Made by a program: the position numbers and the translations under genes
Notes under the pieces: model-generated
The model's database searches: none
What the model was told of the DNA's origin: nothing
What the model saw: the letters and a program-made list of their open reading frames with translations, nothing else
Assembly (NCBI GenBank): GCA_021817345.1
Contig: JAKAVC010000156.1
Span: 1 to 61,353 of the forward strand
Reading direction: 5' to 3'
DNA length: 61,353 bases
Source of the DNA: Deltaproteobacteria bacterium
Lineage (GTDB): Bacteria; Desulfobacterota; Binatia; Binatales; Binataceae
Shown here: positions 7,655 to 16,322 of the stretch, in pieces
Position numbering within the stretch: position 1 is the first letter of the stretch
How the letters are laid out: each line of letters opens with the position of its first letter

Positions 7655-10081
7655 TTACTTTCTAAGCTCAGCTCCAAGACGGGCCCGCGCCTGTTCCATC
7701 AGGACGGCATGGGTCCGATTGACCTCTTCGTCGGTAAGCGTCCGGTCCGCGGCACGATAGCGCAAAGCGAGCGCGACGCTCTTCTTTCCGGGCGCGACCG
7801 CGTCTCCCTGGTAAACGTCGAAGACCTCAACGCTTTCGAGCAATGACGGGGCCATTTCACGGATCGTCTTCACAATCAAGTCCGCTGGAAATTCCCGCTC
7901 AAGGACCAAGGCAAGATCACGCCGCACCGCCGGGAACCTGGGCGGAGCCTCGATCGCCGCGTGCGGCGAAAGACCATAGGAAATGAGTCTGTCTAAGTCA
8001 ATCTCGCAGATAGTGCATTGTTGTTCGAGGCCGCGCTCCATTGCCTCTCGCGGATGCAGTTCGCCCACATAACCTGCCGGCTCATCGGCGAGCAGAATCA
8101 GCGCCGAACGCCCCGGATGCAGAAAATTGAGCTGATGCTCGCCGGTTGGCGCCTTGAACCGCACCCGCTCGGCAAGCCCGAGCGCGCCGAGATAGGTCTC
8201 GGCCACGCCCTTCATCGTAAAGAAGCCGGCCTTGACGCCCGGCTTTCCGATTTCGGCTAGCGCATATTCCCCGTAGGAGAGGGCGCCAAGATGGTATCGT
8301 TCGCTGACCGCGCTATTGACGCGCGCGAACACCTTCGCGATCTCGAAGGCATGAAACGCCGTTGCCTGGCGGTTCAGGTTGAAGCTGAGCGCGGCGAGCA
8401 ATCCCGGAACGAGGCTCCGGCGCATCTCGCGCAGCTCTTCTGAGAGCGGATTCTGCACCCGAAGCGGCTCGCCGTTGCCGATTCCGGTGAATTTCTCATT
8501 ATCCGCCGGCGCGATAAACGCGATCGTGTCGATCTCCGTGAAGCCCGCGCCGAGCATAACTTCGCGCGTGCCCTTGAAGAACTCGCGTTCGCGATTCGGT
8601 TCGGCGTAGGCAAACAGCCTCGGCGGCAGCGAGGCGGGAATCTCTTCCAGTCCGGAGAGCCGCGCGACTTCTTCCGCCAGGTCGGCGGCTTCGTTGAGGT
8701 CCGAGCGCCACGACGGCGGAGTCACGCTGAGCACGCCGCGAGTCTCCGCGCGTTTCACCGAGGCGCCGAGCGAAACCAGCCGCCGTTTCGTGTCGGCGGC
8801 GCTCAGCTCCACGCCGAGCAGCGCGCCCATCCGCTTCAGGTCGAGCGCGATTTCGCGCACCGGCGCGGGACGCGGCTCGAAGTCCGCAACGGCGCCTTCG
8901 GGGCGAGCCTCCGCGTGGCGCTTGAGCAGTTCCGCGACGCGCATCAACGCGGTGGTTTGCCCGGCGCGGTCGATACCGCGCTCGAAACGGTAACTCGCCT
9001 CGCTGCGAAGCCCGAGGCGGCGCGCGGTCTTCGCCACCGTCATCGGTTCGAAGTAGGCGCTTTCCAGCAGGATGGTCCGGGTCGAAAGGCCGACCTCGGA
9101 GTTGAGACCGCCCATCACGCCGGCTATCGCGAGCGGCTTCTCGGGATCGGCGATAACCAGGTCGGTGGATTCGAGCGCGCGCCGCACGTTGTCGAGCGTG
9201 ACGAACTCGCGATCGCTGCCGGCGTGGCGTACGACAATGGTGCTCGCGGCGATTTTATCGAGGTCGAAGGCGTGCAGCGGCTGACCCGTCTCGAGCATCA
9301 CGTAGTTGGTCGCGTCGACGACGTTGTTGAGCCCGCGCATCCCGCAAAGTTCCAGCCGCCGGCGCATCCATATGGGCGACGGCGCGACCCTGACGCCGGT
9401 CATCTTGAGCGCCGCATAGCGCGGGCACTGCTCCGGCGCGGCTATCCGGACCGCGAACGAGGACGAAGCGCCGTCGCCTTGGTGGCGTTCGACCGCGAGC
9501 GGGCGGATCCGCGGCGTGCGGAGCCGCACGCCGAACAGCGCGGCCACGTCGCGCGCGACCCCCAGAATCGAAAGAGCGTCGCCGCGGTTGGGAAGGATCG
9601 CGATATCCAGTACGACGTCGTCAAGCCCGAGATAATCGGCGAGCGGGGCGCCGAGCGGCGCGTCATCAGGGAGCGACAGGATTCCGTGATGGTCCTGCGA
9701 GAGGCCCAATTCGCGCTCCGAGCAGAGCATCCCTTCGGAGCGGACGCCGCGAATCACCGCGGCCTGCAACTCGGGCTCCGCGCCGAGCTTCGCCCCGACC
9801 CTGGCGAGCGCGGCGGTCATCCCGCTTCGCACGTTGGGCGCGCCACATACGACCGAGAAGCGGCCGGCCGGGCCCGCGTCCACCTGGCACAGGCTGAGCC
9901 GGTCGGCGTTGGGATGCTTTGCGGCTTCGAGCACGCGCGCGACCACTACGCCTGAGAACGAAGCACTGACCCGTTCGATATTCTCGACCTCAAGTCCGGC
10001 AACGGTCAGCCGGCGCGCGATTTCCTCGACGGGGGCGTCAACCGAGACGAATTCCTTTAGCCACTTGAGCGGTACTTTCAT
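7655..10081 (-). CDS. pheT: Phenylalanyl-tRNA synthetase beta subunit
   Basis: 808 aa, full length for bacterial PheT. Order: N-terminal domain (MKVPLKWLKEFV), EMAP/OB-type tRNA-binding domain at about 40-150 (VVVARVLEAAKHPNADRLSLC), B3/B4 editing domain (GMRGLNNVVDATNYVMLETGQPLHAFD), B5 domain, catalytic-like core (ERGIDRAGQ, NPLSEELREMRRSLVPGLL) and a C-terminal anticodon-binding FDX-ACB domain (AVRRDLALVLE). Its start overlaps the pheS stop by 4 bases. With PheS it forms the alpha2-beta2 enzyme that charges tRNA-Phe. Confidence 0.98.
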   Translation of the reverse strand: MKVPLKWLKEFVSVDAPVEEIARRLTVAGLEVENIERVSASFSGVVVARVLEAAKHPNADRLSLCQVDAGPAGRFSVVCGAPNVRSGMTAALARVGAKLGAEPELQAAVIRGVRSEGMLCSERELGLSQDHHGILSLPDDAPLGAPLADYLGLDDVVLDIAILPNRGDALSILGVARDVAALFGVRLRTPRIRPLAVERHQGDGASSSFAVRIAAPEQCPRYAALKMTGVRVAPSPIWMRRRLELCGMRGLNNVVDATNYVMLETGQPLHAFDLDKIAASTIVVRHAGSDREFVTLDNVRRALESTDLVIADPEKPLAIAGVMGGLNSEVGLSTRTILLESAYFEPMTVAKTARRLGLRSEASYRFERGIDRAGQTTALMRVAELLKRHAEARPEGAVADFEPRPAPVREIALDLKRMGALLGVELSAADTKRRLVSLGASVKRAETRGVLSVTPPSWRSDLNEAADLAEEVARLSGLEEIPASLPPRLFAYAEPNREREFFKGTREVMLGAGFTEIDTIAFIAPADNEKFTGIGNGEPLRVQNPLSEELREMRRSLVPGLLAALSFNLNRQATAFHAFEIAKVFARVNSAVSERYHLGALSYGEYALAEIGKPGVKAGFFTMKGVAETYLGALGLAERVRFKAPTGEHQLNFLHPGRSALILLADEPAGYVGELHPREAMERGLEQQCTICEIDLDRLISYGLSPHAAIEAPPRFPAVRRDLALVLEREFPADLIVKTIREMAPSLLESVEVFDVYQGDAVAPGKKSVALALRYRAADRTLTDEEVNRTHAVLMEQARARLGAELRK

Positions 10082-11127
10082 GCCGCCGCTCCGCTGAGCG
10101 AAGGAAACTGGTTCAGAAATCGGAGATCGTTCTCGAAGAAAAGTCTCATATCGTCAACGCCCAGACGGAGCAGGGCAGGGCGCTCGACGCCGAAGCCGAA
10201 GGCGAAGCCCTGGTACTCCTCGGGGTCGAGCTTTACCGCGCGAAGGACATTGGGATGGATCATTCCGCAGCCGAGGATTTCGGTCCATCCGCTATGCTTG
10301 CAGACGCGGCATCCCGCGCCCTTGCAGAGCAGGCAATGGATATCGACTTCGGCGCTCGGTTCCGTGAACGGGAAATAGCTCGAGCGGAAACGCACTCCCG
10401 TTTCGGGGCCGAAGAAGGCGCGCAGGAACTCGATAAGCACGCCCTTTAGATGCGCCATCGTGATCCGTCCCACGCGATCGACCATGAAGCCCTCGATTTG
10501 CGTGAACATCGGGGAGGCGCGCACCGATAGTTCGTCGCGCCGGTAGCATCGCCCCGGACATACCACGGCGAGCGGCGGTTTTCGCTGCTCCATCACGCGA
10601 ATCTGCCCGTTGGAGGTGTGCGAGCGCAGCAGCAGGCCGCCGCCGACCAGGAACGTGTCCTGCATCTCGCGCGCCGGATGGTCGGGCGGAAAGTTGAGCG
10701 CCTCGAAGTTGTGGAAGTCGTCCTCGACGTCGCGCGTCATCGCGACTTCAAAGCCCATCGAGACGAATATGTCGAGCATCCGCTCCATGATGTGGGTTAC
10801 GGGATGGATCCGTCCGCGCGGAATCCGCGCGCCGGGCAGCGTGACGTCGAGCCGCGCCTCGGCGAGCGAGCGTTCGAGCGCGGCCTCGGCGAGCCTCTGC
10901 TTGAGCTTCTCGATCCGCTCCTCGAGTTCGCGCTTGATCTGGTTGACAAGCTGGCCGATTGCGGGCCGTTCGGCCGCCGGCACGTCGCGCATCCCGCGCA
11001 TCACCTGGGTCAACTCGCCCGAGCGGCCAAGCACGCGTACGCGCACCGCCTCGATTTGCTCGTCGGATGCGTCGTCGGCGAGTTCGTCGAGCGCTCGGCG
11101 CCTGATTTCGTCAAGTTGTTCTTTCAT
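10078..11127 (-). CDS. pheS: Phenylalanyl-tRNA synthetase alpha subunit
   Basis: 349 aa from the ATG at 11127 (MKEQLDEIRRRALDEL). An N-terminal coiled coil is followed by the class II catalytic core: motif 1 around HPVTHIMERM, then FPPDHPAREMQDTF, motif 2 (FTQIEGFMVD) and motif 3 (GFGVERPALLRLGVDDMR). The stretch CLLCKGAGCRVCKHSGW has four Cys, as in many PheS. A longer frame to 11178 runs through a terminator-like hairpin (11169-11202) and is not preferred. It is separated from rplT by that hairpin, so pheS-pheT expression may be set by readthrough or attenuation at that point. Confidence 0.98.
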   Translation of the reverse strand: MKEQLDEIRRRALDELADDASDEQIEAVRVRVLGRSGELTQVMRGMRDVPAAERPAIGQLVNQIKRELEERIEKLKQRLAEAALERSLAEARLDVTLPGARIPRGRIHPVTHIMERMLDIFVSMGFEVAMTRDVEDDFHNFEALNFPPDHPAREMQDTFLVGGGLLLRSHTSNGQIRVMEQRKPPLAVVCPGRCYRRDELSVRASPMFTQIEGFMVDRVGRITMAHLKGVLIEFLRAFFGPETGVRFRSSYFPFTEPSAEVDIHCLLCKGAGCRVCKHSGWTEILGCGMIHPNVLRAVKLDPEEYQGFAFGFGVERPALLRLGVDDMRLFFENDLRFLNQFPSLSGAAA

Positions 11128-11168
11128 CGCAAGGTTTCCGGCTTTCCTGGGTTCCGGGCCCGTCAAAC

Positions 11169-11202
11169 AAAAAACCATGTGGCGCGCGTGGCCACATGGT
11201 TT
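11169..11202 (-). terminator. Intrinsic terminator or attenuator between rplT and pheS
   Basis: Read on the minus strand: AAACCATGTGGC, a 7-base loop, GCCACATGGTTT (12 perfect base pairs, 11172-11202), directly followed by a T run (TTTTTT ending at 11169). It lies in the 108-bp gap between rplT and pheS, just upstream of the pheS start. In E. coli pheST is attenuated at the same place. Two Phe codons in a row (TTCTTT) occur just upstream, but no convincing Phe-rich leader peptide with its own start was found. Confidence 0.8.
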
Positions 11203-11235
11203 CTCGGTGCGCAGGCAAAAGAAGTCGGTTCGGAC

Positions 11236-11601
11236 TTAAGCGGTTGCGAGCCCAAGCGCGCTCTTCGCGGTGCGCACCAGCTCGGTAAACAAGGTGTCAC
11301 GCTCCAGGGCGAGGGCGGCTATCTGTTTGCGATCGAGCGACACGCCGGCCTTCGCGAGCCCCTCCATCAGGCGGCTGTACGAGAGTCCGAATTCGCGGGC
11401 AAGGGCGTTGATACGGGTGATCCACAGCGAGCGGAACTCGCGCTTCTTCTGTTTGCGGTCGCGATAGGCGTAGGTGAGGCCTTTCTCCAGCGTGTTGCGA
11501 GCCTGGCGATAGACCTTTCGCCCTCCGGTGTATCCCTTGGCGAATTTGAGTTGCCGTTTATGATGGCGGCGGGTTTTAGGTCCGCCCTTGGCGCGGGGCA
11601 T
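11236..11601 (-). CDS. rplT: 50S ribosomal protein L20
   Basis: 121 aa. Basic N-terminus MPRAKGGPKTRRHHKRQLK and the characteristic YRDRKQKKREFRSLWITRINA and YSRLMEGL stretches identify L20, a 23S rRNA-binding assembly protein. In enterobacteria L20 represses the infC-rpmI-rplT mRNA; that control cannot be checked here. It lies 37 bp after rpmI in the usual order and is followed by a strong terminator-like hairpin. Confidence 0.98.
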   Translation of the reverse strand: MPRAKGGPKTRRHHKRQLKFAKGYTGGRKVYRQARNTLEKGLTYAYRDRKQKKREFRSLWITRINALAREFGLSYSRLMEGLAKAGVSLDRKQIAALALERDTLFTELVRTAKSALGLATA

Positions 11602-11638
11602 CGGTGGTCAGTCCTTCCCTCGAAGTTGTTCGTAGAAC

Positions 11639-11836
11639 CTATGCGTACGGCATCAGGGCCGCAAGGGTCTTGGCGTCGGTCTTGTTGAGCAGCGCGTCAT
11701 GGCGAAGCCGGCGCTTGCGTCCGCGGCTCTTGCTGGAGAGCAGGTGGCGCAGGTAGGCCCTCTTGTGCTTGACCTTTCCACTTTTGGTGAAGGAAAAGCG
11801 CTTGGCCGCCGCGCGGTTGGTTTTAATCTTCGGCAT
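11639..11836 (-). CDS. rpmI: 50S ribosomal protein L35
   Basis: 65 aa, strongly basic. It begins MPKIKTNRAAAKRF and contains KVKHKRAYLRHLLSSKSRGRKRRLR, the family signature. It lies between infC and rplT, 29 bp after infC, as in most bacteria. Length is normal for L35. Confidence 0.98.
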   Translation of the reverse strand: MPKIKTNRAAAKRFSFTKSGKVKHKRAYLRHLLSSKSRGRKRRLRHDALLNKTDAKTLAALMPYA

Positions 11837-11865
11837 CGGGCTTGGCCTCTTTTCGTATCAAACCG

Positions 11866-12402
11866 TCATCGCGGCGTCAGCAGGACGGACATGTTCCGCC
11901 CTTCCATCCTGGGCAATCCCTCGGGCTGCGCGATGTCTTGTACCTGTTCGATAACCCGGTTCATCAGCGCCCGTCCGAGTTCCGGATGGGTAATCTGCCG
12001 GCCGCGAAACGAAACCGAGAGTTTAACACGCTGGCCTTCCTCAACAAAGCGCCTGATGTGCTTTATTTTGAAGTCCACATCGTGCTTGTCGGTGAGCGCG
12101 CCCATCTTGACTTCCTTGACGGTGCTGGCGGCCGCGTGAGCCTTTGCGTCGTGGCTCTTTTTCTTCTGGGCGTAGCGATACTTGTCGTAATCGGTGATGC
12201 GGCATACGGGCGGCTTGGCGGCGGCCGCCACCTCGACCAGGTCGAGGCCCTTGCTCTCGGCGATGCGCAGCGCGTCGCGCACCGGCATGATACCGACCTG
12301 CGAGCCGTCGACGTCGATTACCCTGACCTCGGGCGCCCGGATCTGGGCATTGACCCGGACCTGGGGCTCTCTTGTTGGCGGAGTTCTAAAAAACCTTCGG
12401 AT
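11866..12402 (-). CDS. infC: Translation initiation factor IF-3 with an AUC start codon
   Basis: IF-3 keeps initiation accurate on the 30S subunit and discriminates against non-AUG starts. The first ATG (12288) would delete the conserved N-terminal segment. Reading on upstream in frame gives RVNAQIRAPEVRVIDVDGSQVGI, the expected IF-3 N-domain, with no stop until before codon ATC at 12402-12400. AGGAGG (12414-12409) lies six bases upstream of that ATC, ideal spacing, and no ATG/GTG/TTG is nearby. From ATC the protein is 178 aa, matching the family. Rare start codons on infC (AUU in E. coli) are known to give self-regulation by IF-3. C-domain motifs: VKLSVSFRGRQITH, PRMEGRNMSVLL. Confidence 0.95.
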   Translation of the reverse strand: MRRFFRTPPTREPQVRVNAQIRAPEVRVIDVDGSQVGIMPVRDALRIAESKGLDLVEVAAAAKPPVCRITDYDKYRYAQKKKSHDAKAHAAASTVKEVKMGALTDKHDVDFKIKHIRRFVEEGQRVKLSVSFRGRQITHPELGRALMNRVIEQVQDIAQPEGLPRMEGRNMSVLLTPR

Positions 12403-12414
12403 AAAACACCTCCT
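12400..12414 (-). promoter_or_regulatory. Ribosome binding site and AUC start of infC
   Basis: AGGAGG at 12414-12409, six bases TGTTTT, then ATC at 12402-12400 (minus strand). The near-perfect Shine-Dalgarno paired to a rare start is the arrangement expected for IF-3 autoregulation. Confidence 0.9.
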
Positions 12415-12449
12415 CGCGGCGCGTTGCGCCGCTTAAGACCGATATCTCA

Positions 12450-14366
12450 TTAACCTGGCAGGGGCTCGTCCTTGAGCCGCCGGACGAGACCCTCCAGTGA
12501 CATTGCCTCGTTCTTCGCACCGCGCAGCATCCTGAGCGAGACCGTTCGCGCCTCGGCTTCGCGTTCGCCCACGACGACCATATAGGGAACCTTCCCCAGC
12601 TCCGCTTCGCGCACCTTAAATCCCAGCTTTTCATTGCGCAAATCGGCCGAAGCGCGAAATCCTTCGCGTTTGACGAGTTGCGCGACCTCGCTCGCATAAC
12701 CTTCAACCTTCTCGCTGAGCGAAAGCACGCGCACCTGCTCGGGCGCAAGCCAGAACGGGAACACCCCGCCGGTATGCTCGATAAGCACTCCGATGAAGCG
12801 TTCCAGCGAGCCGAGGATTGCGCGATGGATCATCACGGGACGCGCCTCGCTGCCCGCAGCGGTGGTGTAGGACAAATCGAAACGCTCGGGCAGGTTGTAG
12901 TCGAGCTGGATGGTCGCGACCTGCCATTTGCGCTTGAGCGCGTCGGGGACGTAAATCTCGATTTTCGGGCCGTAAAACGCGCCCTCGCCCGGATTCTCTT
13001 CCCACTGAAGGCCGTTTCGCGAAAGCGCGTTGCCGAGCTTGGCTTCGTTCTCGCGCCATTGCTCCTCGCTGCCCATGTGCTCGGCAGGCATCGTTGCCAG
13101 CTTGAACTCGACCGCCTCGAAACCGAGCGAAGCGTACACCTCGCGCACCATCCGGAGGTTGAGATCGACTTCGGATTCGATCTGCTCGGGCGTGCAGAAG
13201 ATGTGCGCGTCGTCCTGCGCCATCGAGCGCACCCGCTCGAGTCCGTGAAGCGTGCCCGAGCGTTCGTTGCGATGAAGCCGGCCGAAATCGGCAAGCCGGA
13301 GCGGAAGATCGCGGTACGAACGCTTCTCCGCCGCGAAGATCACCGTGTGGCCCGGGCAGTTCATCGGTTTGAACGCGTAGTTCGGCTCGGCGCCGGCTGA
13401 TTCCTCGTCGCTGGTGAGGAACATGTTCTCGCGGAAGAATTCCCAGTGGCCCGAGGTCTTCCAGAGATCGTTCTTGAAGACCTGCGGGGTTATCACTTCG
13501 TCGAAGCCGTAACGCCGATAAAGGCGGCGCATGTAGACGATCAGTTCATTGTAAACGATCGCGCCGCGCGGCAGGAAAAACGGCGAGCCGGGCGAGAGCG
13601 GATCGAAAAGGAACAGTCCCATCTCGCGCCCGAGCTTGCGATGGTCGCGCTGGCGGGCAAGTTCGAGCAGCTTCAGATGCTCTTCGAGCGCCTCCTTGCT
13701 CGCAAACGCGGTCCCGTAGATCCGCGACAGCATCGCGTTATGCTCGTCGCCGCGCCAGTACGCTCCCGCGACGTTCAGCAGCTTGAACGCCTTGATATAG
13801 CCGGTCGAAGGAACGTGAGGCCCGCGGCAGAGATCCATCCATTCGCCCTGCCGGTAGATCGAGACCGTCTGCTCGGGGATGTCCTGGAGGATTTCGACCT
13901 TGTACCGCTCGCCCATCGCTTGGAACTTGCCGATCGCTTCGTCGCGCGGCACTTCGATCCGCTCGACGCGAAGGTTGGCCTTGGCCAGTTCGCGCATCCT
14001 GGCTTCGATTTTCGGCAAGTCTTCGACCGTGAACGGCGCCTTTGGCGCAAAGTCGTAATAGAAGCCGTCCTCGATCGTCGGACCGATCGTGACCTGGGTG
14101 CCGGGATACAGCTCCTGCACCGCCATCGCCATCAGATGCGCGGTGGAATGGCGCAGGATGTCGATTCCCTCGGGGCTGTCGGCGGTGACCGGTTCGACGG
14201 TTGCGTCTTCCTCGAGCGCGCGGCTGAGATCGACCAGTTTGCCGTTGACGCGCGCCGCGACGATGTCGCGCCGCTTGTTGCCGTCGAGCAGAACGTCGCG
14301 CACGGCAGTGCCTCGTGGCACGACCCGCCTGCTCGCGCCCAGGGTTACAGTTACCTCGGAGCTCAT
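12450..14366 (-). CDS. thrS: Threonyl-tRNA synthetase
   Basis: 638 aa, full length. An N-terminal TGS domain (about 1-60) is followed by the editing domain with HSTAHLMAMAVQELYPG and the partner motif LCRGPHVPSTGYIKAFKL. The class II core carries motif 2 (RLADFGRLHRNERSGTLHGLERVR), zinc-binding residues including Cys in MNCPGH, and motif 3 (HRAILGSLERFIGVLIEH). The anticodon-binding domain is at the C-terminus (PEQVRVLSLSEKVEGYA). It lies 47 bp upstream of infC and 80 bp downstream of tRNA-Val, all on the minus strand. Confidence 0.98.
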   Translation of the reverse strand: MSSEVTVTLGASRRVVPRGTAVRDVLLDGNKRRDIVAARVNGKLVDLSRALEEDATVEPVTADSPEGIDILRHSTAHLMAMAVQELYPGTQVTIGPTIEDGFYYDFAPKAPFTVEDLPKIEARMRELAKANLRVERIEVPRDEAIGKFQAMGERYKVEILQDIPEQTVSIYRQGEWMDLCRGPHVPSTGYIKAFKLLNVAGAYWRGDEHNAMLSRIYGTAFASKEALEEHLKLLELARQRDHRKLGREMGLFLFDPLSPGSPFFLPRGAIVYNELIVYMRRLYRRYGFDEVITPQVFKNDLWKTSGHWEFFRENMFLTSDEESAGAEPNYAFKPMNCPGHTVIFAAEKRSYRDLPLRLADFGRLHRNERSGTLHGLERVRSMAQDDAHIFCTPEQIESEVDLNLRMVREVYASLGFEAVEFKLATMPAEHMGSEEQWRENEAKLGNALSRNGLQWEENPGEGAFYGPKIEIYVPDALKRKWQVATIQLDYNLPERFDLSYTTAAGSEARPVMIHRAILGSLERFIGVLIEHTGGVFPFWLAPEQVRVLSLSEKVEGYASEVAQLVKREGFRASADLRNEKLGFKVREAELGKVPYMVVVGEREAEARTVSLRMLRGAKNEAMSLEGLVRRLKDEPLPG

Positions 14367-14414
14367 CTAGCGGCGGATTGTAGCATCGGACGACAGTGCT
14401 GCTGATAGGACGGG

Positions 14415-14442
14415 CGACGCTTCGCGCCGTGGCGAAGCGTCG
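14415..14442. repeat. Perfect 11-bp hairpin between tRNA-Val and thrS
   Basis: CGACGCTTCGC (14415-14425) and GCGAAGCGTCG (14432-14442) flank a 6-base loop, starting five bases beyond the tRNA 3' end. There is no T run on the minus strand, so it is more likely a processing signal or a Rho-dependent element than a classic terminator. Confidence 0.7.
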
Positions 14443-14446
14443 GACT

Positions 14447-14521
14447 TGGTAGGCACGGGCGGGATTGAACCGCCGACCCCTTCCGCGTCAAGGAAGTGCT
14501 CTCCCACTGAGCTACGTGCCT
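14447..14521 (-). tRNA. tRNA-Val (anticodon GAC)
   Basis: 75 nt including an encoded CCA. Acceptor AGGCACG/CGTGCCT pairs over 7 bp with discriminator A. T8-A9 and GCTC D stem are present, the anticodon stem CTTCC/GGAAG encloses loop TTGACGC, so the anticodon is GAC. T arm is GGCGG-TTCAATC-CCGCC. It is transcribed toward thrS, which starts about 80 bp downstream, and could share a transcript with the thrS operon. Confidence 0.96.
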
Positions 14522-14652
14522 TTGAATGCGAAGTGTGGACCGAGAACAGCAAGCAGGAAAACCGCTAACAAAAAACCATCGCGCGGGCAACACGCTTTGT
14601 GCTCAAGGCGATTCCTCGCGTCCATTTTGCTAAGCTTCGGGCCGGTCCGGCG

Positions 14653-15732
14653 ATGGAGCGAGAGAGAATCGTCCAGGTTTTTTTCTTCGGCTTCCTGGCC
14701 TTGATGGCCTACGAGCTGTTCCAGCTCCTGTCGCCGTTTCTCGTGCCGATAGCGTGGGCGATCCTGCTTGGGTTCATCGCGTACCCGGCGCAGTTCGAGC
14801 TCAGCCGCCTGATTCGGAGCCGCACCACATCCGCCTTGATCCTGACCATTTCGGTTTCGCTCGGCGTCGTGCTGCCCGCCATCTGGCTTTCGGGCCGTCT
14901 CGCAATCGAGGCCCAGCGCATCTATCTCGCAATCGCCGACACGGTGAAGAACGGCGGACTCAAGGACCTCGACCACTGGATCAACGGCTCGCACCTGGGC
15001 GGACTTTTCCATCGGCTTACCGGGCGCCATTTCAGGATCGAGGATGCGCTGCCCAGCCTGCTCCAAGGCGCGCAACTCACCAGCGAATTCGTCGTCGCCA
15101 ACGTCACCACCGCGGCGAAAAACATCGTCACGTTTCTGATCGACGCCACCCTCGGCCTGGTCACGTTTTTCTACGTGCTGCGCGACGGCGAGACATATTA
15201 CCTGGCGATTCAGAATCTTACCCCTCTGCACGACGAGGACAAGCGCGCGGTTTTCGACAGCCTGCGCGGAACGATGTCGGCGGTGCTGCGCGGACTTTTG
15301 CTCACCGCGCTAATCCAGGGGATTGCGATCGGCCTGGGCTTCCTCGTTGCCGGCGTCCCCTACTGGGCTTTTCTCGCGATGGTTTCGGCCGCGTGCGGAC
15401 TGCTTCCGGTCGGAGGGACCGCTATCGTGTGGCTGCCGGCGGCGCTTTACCTGTGGTACGCGGGCGGATGGCCGATCGCGCTCGGACTTGCGATCTGGTG
15501 CACGGTGGTGGTGCTGGTGACGGACAATTTCATCAAGCCGATGATGATGGGGCAGGGAACCGGACTGCCCACCGTCGCGCTGTTCTTTGGAATCGCGGGC
15601 GGGCTTGAGGTTTATGGAATCGTCGGGGTTTTCGCGGGGCCGGCGGTTATCGCGCTGTTCGCCGCGTTGCTGCAGGTGTATCGGAGAACCTACGGCGATG
15701 AGCGCCGCGCCCGCGCCGCCGGCGGCTCCTAG
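14653..15732 (+). CDS. AI-2E family permease
   Basis: 359 aa polytopic inner-membrane protein starting MERERIVQVFFFGFLALMAYELF. The paired N-terminal helices around LVPIAWAILLGFIAYP, a central soluble stretch at about 110-170, and the C-terminal helices with FLVAGVPYWAFLAMVSAACGLLPVGGTAIVWLPAA and the DNFIKPMMMG motif are the pattern of the AI-2E/UPF0118 family (PerM, YdiK, TqsA relatives). Members export small molecules or ions; the substrate here is unknown. It ends 4 bases into the convergent small membrane protein gene. Confidence 0.88.
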   Translation: MERERIVQVFFFGFLALMAYELFQLLSPFLVPIAWAILLGFIAYPAQFELSRLIRSRTTSALILTISVSLGVVLPAIWLSGRLAIEAQRIYLAIADTVKNGGLKDLDHWINGSHLGGLFHRLTGRHFRIEDALPSLLQGAQLTSEFVVANVTTAAKNIVTFLIDATLGLVTFFYVLRDGETYYLAIQNLTPLHDEDKRAVFDSLRGTMSAVLRGLLLTALIQGIAIGLGFLVAGVPYWAFLAMVSAACGLLPVGGTAIVWLPAALYLWYAGGWPIALGLAIWCTVVVLVTDNFIKPMMMGQGTGLPTVALFFGIAGGLEVYGIVGVFAGPAVIALFAALLQVYRRTYGDERRARAAGGS

Positions 15733-16067
15733 CCGACGGCACCCTTATTCCGCGATGCGGATTCAGGCCGCGCCGCAGCGTATCGGCTCGCTCGGCCCCA
15801 CAGATGCAAATGAGGCGCGTGCGCCGGCTCACGTGAGGATTCGTCCGACGAGTCCTCGTTCGTGCCAAGTTCCCACTCAAGGAACTTTCCGCCTATCCAT
15901 GCGGCCGCCCCGTAGCTCACGGCAAGCACGATCACCAGGTCCAGCACTGCCCCGCGTCCGAGTCCCAACCACTGTTCGAGCCATATTGACGCAAAAATAG
16001 CGAGAACCGCCCCCAGGTCCGCCGCGAGAACGAATCCGGCAGCCACAAGCATCCGCCAAGCTTTCAT
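15729..16067 (-). CDS. Small two-helix membrane protein, unknown function
   Basis: 112 aa. GGAGGTGACAAA directly before the ATG at 16067 is a very strong ribosome binding site, which is the main reason to accept the gene. Two hydrophobic segments (about 5-28, VAAGFVLAADLGAVLAIFAS, and about 38-55, LDLVIVLAVSYGAAAWI) are followed by WELGTNEDSSDES and a soluble tail rich in His, Arg and Ala. No family was recognised. It overlaps the permease stop tail to tail. Confidence 0.65.
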   Translation of the reverse strand: MKAWRMLVAAGFVLAADLGAVLAIFASIWLEQWLGLGRGAVLDLVIVLAVSYGAAAWIGGKFLEWELGTNEDSSDESSREPAHAPHLHLWGRASRYAAARPESASRNKGAVG

Positions 16068-16322
16068 TTTGTCACCTCCGCCCAGTGCTAATGACGTTAA
16101 CGCCGTTTGCTAAATTCGTTTCTCAGCCGCGTTCAGCCCCAAAGCGAGCCGGGCCCCGGCTGATAGAGCCGGAAAAGGGCAGGCGTTCAGCCCGATTTCG
16201 CCGCGATTTGGCCGGTTTACTTCCTCGGGTTCTGGCGAAAAATAAACGCACGCTTTGACGCGGAGGGTGGTTTCGCGATGCAATCACGCCCGGAAATGCC
16301 CCAGGAAGGGAGCGGCTTTGGA

